Shown here: one piece after another, positions 1 to 5,413 of the stretch
How positions within the stretch are numbered: position 1 is the first letter of the stretch
How the letters are laid out: each line of letters starts with the position of its first letter
Source of the DNA: Bryobacteraceae bacterium
GTDB taxonomy: Bacteria; Acidobacteriota; Terriglobia; Bryobacterales; Bryobacteraceae
NCBI GenBank assembly: GCA_030036985.1
Contig: JASHSD010000718.1
Location: forward strand, 1-5,413
Length of the DNA stretch: 5,413 nucleotides
Direction of reading: 5' to 3'
Notes under the pieces: model-generated
What the model saw: the letters and a program-made list of their open reading frames with translations, nothing else
The model's database searches: none
Told to the model about the DNA's origin: nothing
Position numbers and translations under genes: made by a program

Positions 1-81
1 CTTGATCTTGCCGGTGACTTTGTACGTCGGAGGCGCGGCGATCGCGGCCGCCGCAAACGCGATAAGAATCGGGAATTTCAT
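1..81 (-). CDS. N-terminus of an exported protein (partial)
   Basis: The first 27 codons of a minus-strand gene are present and the rest lies beyond the left edge. The ATG at 81-79 is preceded by a strong GAGGAG Shine-Dalgarno sequence. The translation begins MKFPILIAFAAAAIAAPPTY: a short basic n-region, a hydrophobic alanine-rich core and a likely signal-peptidase site after AIAA or nearby. The mature part would start PPTYKVTGKIK. A start such as YKVTGKIK after a signal peptide recalls acidobacterial YncE/YVTN beta-propeller proteins, but 27 residues are too few to assign a family, so I leave the function open. The preceding gene on this strand ends 533 bases upstream, so this gene probably has its own promoter. 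I am fairly sure of the start and of export, and unsure of the identity. Confidence 0.6.
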   Translation of the reverse strand, partial: MKFPILIAFAAAAIAAPPTYKVTGKIK

Positions 82-87
82 CGGACG

Positions 88-93
88 CTCCTC
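88..93 (-). promoter_or_regulatory. Ribosome binding site of the left-edge gene
   Basis: On the minus strand GAGGAG lies 6 bases before the ATG at 81-79. It is the clearest Shine-Dalgarno sequence in the window and is the main support for calling the truncated left-edge gene real. Confidence 0.65.
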
Positions 94-147
94 GATAACA
101 CTACCCGAGGAAGCTGAAGGTTCGCTGAAATAATCACAGATGTTTGC

Positions 148-236
148 GTGGCACAGGCTTCAGCCTGTGATAGCCGGCCTTTCGGCCGGCCAGGGCCGGG
201 CAGGAGCCTGGCCCTGGCCTGGAGGCCTGACCCCAC
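148..236. repeat. Composite array of palindromes (REP/BIME-like element)
   Basis: Several hairpins stand end to end. First, CACAGGCT/AGCCTGTG (152-159 with 162-169) has two bases between the arms. Second, GCCGGCC/GGCCGGC (173-179 with 184-190) has a 4-base loop. Third, CCAGGGCC/GGCCCTGG (190-197 with 210-217) is extended inward by a G-T wobble and GGC/GCC to a 12-pair stem with an AGGA loop. A short GGCCT/AGGCC (216-220 with 223-227) follows. The block opens with GTGG and closes with CCAC, giving imperfect ends related to each other. The first palindrome shares its core with the one at 591-609. It resembles dispersed palindromic repeats seen in acidobacterial genomes; that it is a multicopy element is inference, since only one full copy lies here. 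Confidence 0.6.
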
Positions 237-540
237 AAAAAACTACGTGGCATCAGATTGCCAATCCGCCGGTTCGCGTCGGTGAAAGGAATTTTCGGGG
301 CGCCCCAAATCAGTTGGTTACCCGGGCTGAATCCGGGAGCGCCGATTACGGGGAGCGCCTGCCGCCCATGTTTGAAGCATTCACCGCGACCAGAGCCTCG
401 AGGACTGTACGGTTTAGCGACCAGATCGGGTCATGGGCTCCGACCTGGTTCTCGATTGGAGAGTACAGCAACGGCTGGGGCATGGGAGGCGGGGATGCAG
501 CCGGATTGGTTCCAACCTGTTGATCGGGCGGGCCGAAAAT
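237..540 (-). pseudogene. Possible frame-broken coding remnant, unidentified
   Basis: The minus strand reads open from just after a TAA at 543-541 down to a TAA at 348-346, about 64 codons, with protein-like segments such as YSPIENQVGAHDPIWSLNRT and VLEALVAVNASNMGG. From about position 365 the reading continues in the next frame as LPVIGAPGFSPGNQLIWGAP and then KIPFTDANRRIGNLM, up to the hairpin array. A single one- or two-base indel near 349-370 would join the two into about 100 residues. I see no convincing start codon or ribosome binding site and do not recognise a family. Open frames of this length also occur by chance in GC-rich DNA, so this is a weak call. No other gene is visible between the two palindromic repeats. 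Confidence 0.22.
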
Positions 541-590
541 TTATTTTGGAGTTTGTGACTCCGGTTTCGCCGAAATGTAGAAACTCAAGG

Positions 591-609
591 CACAGGCTTG
601 AAGCCTGTG
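591..609. repeat. Perfect palindrome after the PDZ gene
   Basis: CACAGGCTT-G-AAGCCTGTG has two 9-base arms around one central base. It starts 5 bases beyond the TAA of the PDZ-protein gene. The core matches the first palindrome of the array at 152-169, so both look like members of one repeat family. In RNA it could fold at the 3' end of the sigma/anti-sigma/PDZ message and protect or end it. There is no T-run straight after it on the minus strand, so it is not a classical intrinsic terminator. Confidence 0.6.
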
Positions 610-614
610 AGTCG

Positions 615-1439
615 TTACAGTACCTGGTGGTCGGACGAGGATTGACGATCGCCGCCCATATCCACCTTGACCGTCATTTCCTTCTTGTTGCGAACCACGG
701 TAAACGCGACATTCTTCTTCCCGCTGGTCCGCACCAGACCGGTGATCTCGTGCGGGGCGGCGACAGGCGTTCCATTCACTTTCACCACCACGTCGCCGGC
801 CTTGAGTCCGGCTTTTTCAGCGGGCGTATTGCCATTGACCTGCCACACCAAAACGCCTTCCTTCACGCCGAAGTACGCCGCAAGCTGCGAACTCAGGGTC
901 ATGCCTTCAAACCCCACCAGAGGCGCGTTCGCCGAGAATCCGGGAAATTGGAACGGCTGCGGGAACGGAGGCATCGCCGGCATCGGCGCGTTCGGCAGAT
1001 CGGGTCCGCCGAAGGAAAAGAAACTCTCGGGACGCTCGATCAACGTGGCCGAAAGCGCCTTTTTGCCGCCATCGCGCCAGATGGTGAGGCGGACTTTCGA
1101 TCCCGGCTGGGACTCGCCGATGGCGGTCCCGAATTCATCGATATCCTCGACCGTCTTGCCATTGACCTCGAGGATTACATCGTTTATTTTGAAGCCCGCC
1201 CTGTCCGCCGGACTGTCGGGATCCACGTGCTTCACCTCAACCCCGTTGTCGTCTTTGAGCTTCAGGGCCCGCACCCGGTCGTCGGTCAGGTCGGCGACGC
1301 CCACCCCCAGATATCCCCTGCTTACAGGCCTGCGCAGCGTGGCAGAGTGCGAAGATTGGGCCGCCCCGGTTTGCGCGAAACCCAACCCGACGGTCAAGCC
1401 CGCCGCCAGACACACCAGCACTCTGGTCTTTCGAAACAT
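615..1439 (-). CDS. Secreted protein with two PDZ domains
   Basis: This is a 274-residue protein without a visible catalytic domain. Residues 1-27 form a signal peptide (MFRKTR, then a hydrophobic stretch, with probable cleavage near GAA|Q), so it should act in the periplasm. PDZ1 covers about residues 41-134, with a GYLGVGV peptide-binding-loop type start and DSPADRAGFKINDVILEVNG. A linker rich in proline and phenylalanine (about 137-173) leads to PDZ2 (about 176-260) with NTPAEKAGLKAGDVVVKVNG. Such domains bind C-terminal or exposed peptides, as in HtrA/DegS and RseP, but the trypsin-like or metalloprotease parts of those proteins are absent. The gene follows the anti-sigma gene by 38 bases on the same strand and is probably co-transcribed, which suggests a role in sensing misfolded envelope proteins (inference). 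A TTG at 1481, overlapping the anti-sigma stop, would add 14 residues; I prefer the ATG at 1439 because it gives a normal signal peptide. Confidence 0.85.
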   Translation of the reverse strand: MFRKTRVLVCLAAGLTVGLGFAQTGAAQSSHSATLRRPVSRGYLGVGVADLTDDRVRALKLKDDNGVEVKHVDPDSPADRAGFKINDVILEVNGKTVEDIDEFGTAIGESQPGSKVRLTIWRDGGKKALSATLIERPESFFSFGGPDLPNAPMPAMPPFPQPFQFPGFSANAPLVGFEGMTLSSQLAAYFGVKEGVLVWQVNGNTPAEKAGLKAGDVVVKVNGTPVAAPHEITGLVRTSGKKNVAFTVVRNKKEMTVKVDMGGDRQSSSDHQVL

Positions 1440-1477
1440 ACCCGCTACTCTCGTTATCTGTTTGGACGAGGCGAAAG

Positions 1478-2395
1478 TCAATAGGTACCAATCGAAGCGC
1501 GCATGGCTTCCAGCAGGTTGCGGGCGCGGGCGCGGATGTAGCTGTCGTCTTCCTTCTGCATCACATCCTGCAGGACACCCACGATGGAATCGTCGCTGTG
1601 CGCCGTCAGTACGTCGATGGCCTGCACGCGCACGCCGGCGTTATCGTCCTTCAGCAGGACATTCGCCAGGGCCTTGCGCACCGCAGCATCGCTTGCGTAT
1701 TGCTTGAGGCCTTCGAGCGCTTTCAAGCGAACGCCCGGATTGGGATCGTGCGACACGGCGTCAATCAGAGCCTGCCGAACCACCTGCAAATCCGCGCTGT
1801 CCTTCAGCACCGCGATCGATTCCACGCGCACGCCGGGATTCGACTCCTCGCGCACCGCGCTCAGCAGCAGTTCGCGGATGCGCGGGTCGTCGAAGGTTCC
1901 CGATACCACGCGGCGATGCACCTCATCCACGGCAATGCTCACGTTGCCGGAACTGTCCGGCTGGACCGATTGGACGTTCGAGAACATCGGCTGCACCAGC
2001 CCGGCCGTCTCGACGCCGCCGAACCGCGCGGGCGCGTAATGGGCGCCAATCCAACCGATGGCAACCAATGCGATGGCCCCCACCGGAACACGGAACGGAA
2101 TGTGGAACGCGGTGAAGCCGCGAACGCTGCCCAGCCAGTTCCAACCGGTGTGCGGGCGGGACGCCGTTTCAGCTACGATTTGCCGCCGCAGATCCGCCCG
2201 GCAGGTCGTCAGCAGCGTGGGATCGATCGGTTCGTCGCGTTCGTCGAGAAGATCCACAAACGCCCGGTGCCGCGCCAGCTCTTCCCGACAGGCTTCGCAT
2301 TCCGTGAGATGGGACTCGATACGCTCTTCCATTTCGGCGGAAATTTCGCCATAGCCATACATCGGGATTTGTTTGACTACTTCAGCGCAGTTCAT
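1478..2395 (-). CDS. Membrane anti-sigma factor with zinc-finger (ZAS) and HEAT-repeat sensor domain
   Basis: A 305-residue protein that should hold the neighbouring ECF sigma factor at the membrane. Residues 1-76 carry a zf-HC2/ZAS-type domain: H29, C33 and C36 form the H-x3-C-x2-C motif, with C3 as a further possible ligand. One transmembrane helix lies at about 103-120 (VPVGAIALVAIGWIGAHYA). The C-terminal part, expected outside the inner membrane, holds four HEAT-like repeats at about 170-300. Their signature N-P/A-G-V-R recurs with arginines at 190, 223, 256 and 288, a period of 33, 33 and 32 residues. The ATG overlaps the sigma gene stop as ATGA, which favours translational coupling and fixes the start. 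Upstream reading in the same frame lies wholly inside the sigma gene and is not coding. The HEAT domain probably senses or binds a periplasmic partner; the signal is unknown. Confidence 0.88.
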   Translation of the reverse strand: MNCAEVVKQIPMYGYGEISAEMEERIESHLTECEACREELARHRAFVDLLDERDEPIDPTLLTTCRADLRRQIVAETASRPHTGWNWLGSVRGFTAFHIPFRVPVGAIALVAIGWIGAHYAPARFGGVETAGLVQPMFSNVQSVQPDSSGNVSIAVDEVHRRVVSGTFDDPRIRELLLSAVREESNPGVRVESIAVLKDSADLQVVRQALIDAVSHDPNPGVRLKALEGLKQYASDAAVRKALANVLLKDDNAGVRVQAIDVLTAHSDDSIVGVLQDVMQKEDDSYIRARARNLLEAMRASIGTY

Positions 2396-3009
2396 ACAAA
2401 TGCTTCCAACCGTGTTCTCATCTTTTGCGTAGCGCGGAACAGGCAGTTCTTGGCCGCTTCCTCGCTCGTGCCCAGAATTTCCCCGATGGCGCGCAACCGC
2501 AGCCCCTCGTAATGCCGAAGTTCGAATACCATCCGCTCGCGCGGAGTCAGTTCCTGCAGCGCCGCCGCGATGCCCGCGCTCAACTCGCGATTCCAAGTCT
2601 GCCGCTCGGGATTGGCCGCCGGACCAACTTCCTCGATCTGCGTCACCTGATCGACCAGGCCGTCCTGGGTTTCGACGACCGTCGAATCTTCTTTCCTGAC
2701 TTTGCGCCGTCGAAGATGGTCGAAGCAGACGTTCGTGACCACGCGGTAGAGCCAAGTGTGAAACGAACAATCGAACCGGAACTGGCGTAAGTTCCTGAAA
2801 ATCTTAAGGAACGCCTCCTGGTAAACGTCGCGGGCTTCGTCCGGCGAGCGCAGCAGGTTCATGGCGATGCGGAGCACACTTTGGTCGTAGGCGCGTACAA
2901 GGCGCTCGAACGCATCGGCATCGCCGCTTTGGGCGGCCCGGATCAGCCCGGTTTCGTCTAAAGGCGCCGCCAAAGTGGCATTCACCGTTTCCGTCGCGGC
3001 ATCGTACAT
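2392..3009 (-). CDS. ECF (RpoE-type) RNA polymerase sigma factor
   Basis: A 205-residue group 4 sigma factor that directs RNA polymerase to stress-type promoters. Region 2 spans about residues 33-103: the DVYQEAFLKIFRNLRQF segment (61-77) is the core-binding part and FHTWLYRVVTNVCFDHLRRR (83-102) is the -10 recognising part. After a variable acidic linker, region 4 covers about 142-203, with LTPRERMVFELRHYEGL and a helix-turn-helix around AIGEILGTSEEAAKNCLFRA. The gene ends in an ATGA overlap with the anti-sigma gene, the usual partner arrangement. The start is uncertain: a GTG at 3045, an ATG at 3030 and an ATG at 3009 are all in frame and none has a strong Shine-Dalgarno. I chose 3009 because the proposed promoter -10 element covers the GTG and would leave almost no leader for the ATG at 3030. 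Confidence 0.93.
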   Translation of the reverse strand: MYDAATETVNATLAAPLDETGLIRAAQSGDADAFERLVRAYDQSVLRIAMNLLRSPDEARDVYQEAFLKIFRNLRQFRFDCSFHTWLYRVVTNVCFDHLRRRKVRKEDSTVVETQDGLVDQVTQIEEVGPAANPERQTWNRELSAGIAAALQELTPRERMVFELRHYEGLRLRAIGEILGTSEEAAKNCLFRATQKMRTRLEAFV

Positions 3010-3042
3010 TCTGCGGAGTACTCTACGCATGTGGACGCACGG

Positions 3043-3068
3043 CACGCAAAAAGGTCACGCAGGTTTCC
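3043..3068 (-). promoter_or_regulatory. Candidate ECF-type promoter of the sigma operon
   Basis: On the minus strand GGAAAC (3068-3063) is followed, after exactly 16 bases, by CGTG (3046-3043). ECF promoters commonly have an AAC-containing -35 and a CGT-type -10 with 16-17 bases between, for example TGAAAC-N16-CGTA for SigW-type factors. It sits in the short gap between the upstream gene's stop (3103) and the sigma gene, where an autoregulatory promoter is expected. Transcription would begin near 3036. It is a match by eye to a short consensus, so it may be chance. Confidence 0.4.
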
Positions 3069-3102
3069 GAGTTCCAGTATCTCTCGAAAAAACCGGCAGT
3101 GC

Positions 3103-4725
3103 CTAATTCGCGGACGGCTTCTCCTCGATGTGGTCGATGACGATGATCGGCAGCATCCGTTTGCGCTTCTCCAGCTTCAGTCCCATTTGTTTGCTGACGG
3201 CCTCGGGGAGCGAGATGGCGCCGCTCGGTTCGGATGCAATGGATGCGGCGGCGCCTGCCTGGCCGCTGGGACCTTCCGCACTCAGCATCCAGGAAGGCGA
3301 GAAACTCAGGGTGAAATCCCACCCGCCCGCCAATCCCGTAGCGTCGTCGACGGGAAAAACGAAGTAGTCGGGCGAGAGAGCCTGAAGTTGGGACGCAAAC
3401 TGGGCCATCGTCGTGTTCCGGCAAACGACCAGCCGCGCCAGCCGCGGGTTCAGGTCTCGCGGGTCGTGGGCGATGCTTTGGCTTTCTTTGCAGCCGGCGC
3501 GTTTGGCCGGGTCCCCTCGTCTCATTTTCGGCTTGCCGGCGGCCAGAGTATACGCCTCCATGGGACGGTTCTCGTAATGAAAGCGGATCTTGAAGCGGTC
3601 GATCAGCAGCGCGCGCAACATCAGACGCACGTCGTCATCGGGATAACCCGGCCCCATGAACGGCGGCGAGTTGGTTGCGCCGGCGGCTTTGGCGCGGATG
3701 TCGAAACGGGCTGTTTCAGTCCACTTGGGCAATCCCGCGAATCGTTCGTCGAGATGGCTCCAATCCACATCCCAAGCCGCGCCCAACAGGACACTCAAAG
3801 GGTTGGACCGCACCACGAGTCCGCCGCCGGGGCTCACCACCATCCCAGGATCGGGTTCGTTGGGCCGGCTCGGCTTGAGATCGGCCACCTCGAATTCCAC
3901 TTCGCGGGGCGGCAGCCTCTTCGCCACATCGGGTGGATTGTCGGTCGGCTTCTCGTTGACGTGATCGATCACAAGCACCGGCGCCGGCGCCTCCTTCCGC
4001 GGCAGCGAAAGGCCGAGTTGGTTTTCGACAGCATCGAAGATCGTGATGCGCGCCGCACCCGGCGGCAGAAGCTGTGTGCGTGAGTTCCACTTCAAATCGA
4101 AATCCCAGGCGCCATCGAGGCCTGTCGCGTCCACCACGGGCTCGATCAGGTAATCCTGCGCGATTCGGTGCAGTTGTTCCGCGAAAGCCTTCATGGTGAT
4201 GTTGCGGCAGGCATACACGGTCAGCGTTGAACCCGCGGGTTGAGGCTGATACCGGCATTCGGGATTCACGGCGCTCGTCGACTCCGTCAGCTTGGGTTTG
4301 CCCTTCCCTCGGGTCAAAGTGTACGCGGGCATCGGACGGGTGTCGTGGCGGATCGCCAATTTGAAGCGGTCGGTAAGCAGCGATTGCAGCATCAGCCGGA
4401 CGGTTTCGGGCGATGACCCGGGCGGCGCTTTGGCGGCAATATCGAAGCGATCGAACTCGAGCCAGTTCGGCCCGCCAAGGATCGTTTCCGGGTCTACCTT
4501 GTAAGCGATGCGGATAAGATCGAGCATCGTGGCTTTCCGCAGGTCGTATCTGGCGCCGCGCAGCACGTTTCCGGAAATAAAGGTGTAGGGATTCATCGCG
4601 GGGCCGCTGCGCTCGATCTGGGCCACTTCAAATCGCGGCGCGGGATTGGGGGTTTGCGCGAAGGCCGCGCCGGATAGAACCATGAGGAAGGTTGTGCCTA
4701 CGATCGCTCGGATCACCTTATGCAT
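3103..4725 (-). CDS. Exported TIGR03435 (DUF3738) family protein, two tandem domains
   Basis: A 540-residue protein with a clear signal peptide (MHKVIRAIVG..., probable cleavage AFA|Q after residue 23). It consists of two copies of the TIGR03435/DUF3738 domain, at about 32-263 and 278-540, roughly twice the usual single-domain length. Matching segments are RFDIAAKA/RFDIRAKA (93, 340), VRLMLQSLLTDRFK/VRLMLRALLIDRFK (109, 366), CRNITM/CRNTTM (173, 435), DATGLDGAWDF/DATGLAGGWDF (199, 461), and the endings VIDHVNEKPTDN (252) and VIDHIEEKPSAN (529). Each domain has two cysteines (157 and 173; 412 and 435) that could form a disulfide outside the cytoplasm. The family is known mainly from soil Acidobacteria and has no established function. 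The gene lies just upstream of the sigma factor on the same strand, with a 93-base gap to the chosen sigma start. Whether the two are linked in function is open. No good Shine-Dalgarno precedes the ATG at 4725. Confidence 0.88.
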   Translation of the reverse strand: MHKVIRAIVGTTFLMVLSGAAFAQTPNPAPRFEVAQIERSGPAMNPYTFISGNVLRGARYDLRKATMLDLIRIAYKVDPETILGGPNWLEFDRFDIAAKAPPGSSPETVRLMLQSLLTDRFKLAIRHDTRPMPAYTLTRGKGKPKLTESTSAVNPECRYQPQPAGSTLTVYACRNITMKAFAEQLHRIAQDYLIEPVVDATGLDGAWDFDLKWNSRTQLLPPGAARITIFDAVENQLGLSLPRKEAPAPVLVIDHVNEKPTDNPPDVAKRLPPREVEFEVADLKPSRPNEPDPGMVVSPGGGLVVRSNPLSVLLGAAWDVDWSHLDERFAGLPKWTETARFDIRAKAAGATNSPPFMGPGYPDDDVRLMLRALLIDRFKIRFHYENRPMEAYTLAAGKPKMRRGDPAKRAGCKESQSIAHDPRDLNPRLARLVVCRNTTMAQFASQLQALSPDYFVFPVDDATGLAGGWDFTLSFSPSWMLSAEGPSGQAGAAASIASEPSGAISLPEAVSKQMGLKLEKRKRMLPIIVIDHIEEKPSAN

Positions 4726-4798
4726 TGACAGGAGAGATCCAGCCGATGTTACCCGGCTCGTGTCCAGGTTTGGTCAAAGTTCTAAAGCGGCGGCAGTC

Positions 4799-5276
4799 TT
4801 AGTCGCGCGAGGCTTTCCTGTAGTGCTCGCTTGTCGATCCGGAATTCTGATCAACAAGCCGGGAGTAAGCCTTGCCCAGGTCGGGCAGGAGCCCGCGCCG
4901 GTGCGATATTTCCAGTATCCCCACGCATCCGATAACGTTGAGACCCTCGGTCTTCGCGTAACGCCTCGCTGCTCGTTCATCAATGAGGACCAATCCGGCG
5001 GCGATTTCTTTGGCCAGAGCAATAGCGCCTGCCTCACCGGTCCAAGCGCGGTGCGGCCAATGATTTCGTCGACGGTCGCGGCGTTGCTCAAAGAACAAAC
5101 TTCAATCCACTCGGCCGCGGCGATCTGCTCCGATCCGGGCTGACCCGCTCCCGCGATTACCACATCCTCGTAAACCTAGAGCGGAATCAGAACACGGCCG
5201 TATAGCTTGGGCAACAGATCGAGGCAATCGATTCGCGCCAGAGCGATCAGAGGCAAAGCGTCGGAGACGACTTCAC
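4799..5276 (-). pseudogene. Decayed PIN-domain toxin (DUF3368 type)
   Basis: Read across three lesions, this is a PIN-like RNase toxin. The N-terminal part EVVSDALPLIALARIDCLDL then LLPKLYGRVLIP (from 5274) carries the first acidic residue in the SDA motif. The same frame meets TAG at 5178-5176, then continues VYEDVVIAGAGQPGSEQIAA to about 5041. There the reading must shift by one base, as if one base were lost, to GEAGAIALAKEIAAGLVLID and ERAARRYAKTEGLNVIGCVG. It ends at TAA (4801-4799) after a tail of about 25 residues. The conserved GEA-AIALA and LIDERAAR motifs with their acidic residues survive. No in-frame start is left: a GTG at 5276 overlapping the antitoxin stop would fit if one base had been lost behind it. 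With nonsense and frameshift together, an active nuclease is unlikely; sequencing error is the alternative. Confidence 0.72.
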
Positions 5277-5413
5277 AATCCGAGGCGTTCGATGGTTTGC
5301 CAGTCCTCGTGAAGCTCGTCGAGACTGTAATGCAGGGGAACTCCGCGGCTCCCGGCATATTCCATGAAGGCTTCGACAGGCGTCCGGCAAAGTTCCGCGG
5401 CCCGCCCAAGCGA
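5273..5413 (-). CDS. UPF0175-type antitoxin, C-terminal part (partial)
   Basis: The last 46 codons and the TGA stop of a gene that begins beyond the right edge. The translation runs SLGRAAELCRTPVEAFMEYA, then GSRGVPLHYSLDELHEDWQT, then IERLGL. The pattern AAELxxxPxxxFMEYxxxxGxPLHYxxxELxxDxxTIERL is that of the C-terminus of UPF0175 proteins, small DNA-binding antitoxins usually encoded directly before a DUF3368 PIN toxin. That is exactly the neighbour found here, with the gene ends overlapping or touching. The reading frame is intact as far as it can be seen. In an intact pair the antitoxin would bind and silence the toxin and repress the operon; here the toxin gene looks broken, so the antitoxin may be a leftover or may act against related toxins elsewhere. 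Confidence 0.75.
   Translation of the reverse strand, partial: SLGRAAELCRTPVEAFMEYAGSRGVPLHYSLDELHEDWQTIERLGL

Noticed and set aside
258..1707. Long plus-strand open frames (258-1484 and 667-1707) opposite the PDZ gene
   Set aside because: They are antisense to a gene with clear PDZ domains, their translations are arginine/histidine- or proline-rich without any domain, and such open antisense frames are common in GC-rich coding DNA.
1598..2512. Plus-strand open frame opposite the anti-sigma gene
   Set aside because: The HEAT periodicity and ZAS motif are on the minus strand; the plus reading is their mirror, rich in histidine and arginine.
2396..2770. N-terminal extension of the anti-sigma factor upstream of 2395
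   Set aside because: It lies entirely inside the sigma-factor gene in another frame, reads as arginine/glycine-rich noise, and the ATGA overlap gives a normal ZAS-domain start.
3085..3105. Intrinsic terminator after the TIGR03435 gene (run of six T on the minus strand)
   Set aside because: The only stem before the T-run is GGC/GCC, three pairs, too weak for a terminator.
3031..4083. Plus-strand 350-codon open frame opposite the TIGR03435 gene
   Set aside because: It is antisense to a well-supported family member and shows no recognisable motif; it is explained by codon bias of the minus-strand gene.
4735..4785. TTGACC ... TAACAT as a sigma-70 promoter for the TIGR03435 gene
   Set aside because: The two boxes are 20 bases apart, outside the usual 16-18, and the -10 matches the consensus only at four positions.
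5179..5409. Separate 77-residue protein starting at 5409
   Set aside because: Its first half is the antitoxin gene read out of frame, and only its second half is meaningful, as the PIN toxin N-terminus.
1..5413. CRISPR array, tRNA or rRNA genes
   Set aside because: No regularly spaced direct repeats beyond the protein-level HEAT repeats, and no tRNA cloverleaf or rRNA-like sequence, were seen on reading either strand by eye.

Overview
The window looks like chromosomal DNA of a GC-rich acidobacterium, most likely of the Solibacter/Bryobacter type. The main pointers are a tandem-duplicated exported protein of the TIGR03435/DUF3738 family, which is characteristic of soil Acidobacteria, and intergenic palindromes with the CACAGGCTT/AAGCCTGTG core. 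This taxonomic guess is inference from gene families. All genes I can support lie on the minus strand, so the window is best read from its right end to its left end.

Right end (5413 to 4799): the C-terminus of a UPF0175-type antitoxin runs off the window edge. It is followed by a DUF3368-type PIN toxin gene that appears dead, with no usable in-frame start, an internal TAG and a one-base frameshift. Next (4725 to 3103) is an intact 540-residue exported protein made of two TIGR03435/DUF3738 domains.

Centre (3009 to 615): this is the functional core, a compact probable operon of three genes. An ECF sigma factor overlaps by ATGA a membrane-bound anti-sigma factor. That protein has a cytoplasmic zinc-finger (ZAS) domain, one transmembrane helix and a periplasmic domain of four HEAT-like repeats with a 33-residue period. 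After 38 bases comes a secreted protein with two PDZ domains and no protease domain. A GGAAAC-N16-CGTG sequence upstream of the sigma gene fits an ECF-type, possibly autoregulated promoter. The layout suggests an envelope-sensing unit: the HEAT and PDZ domains would sense or bind periplasmic proteins and control release of the sigma factor. That role is inferred; nothing in the sequence names the signal.

Left end (614 to 1): a 533-base intergenic region opens with a perfect palindrome 5 bases after the PDZ stop codon and holds, further on, a composite array of hairpins with the same palindromic core. Between them is a stretch that reads like a frame-broken protein remnant. It ends at the first 27 codons of an exported protein with a good ribosome binding site, cut by the window edge.
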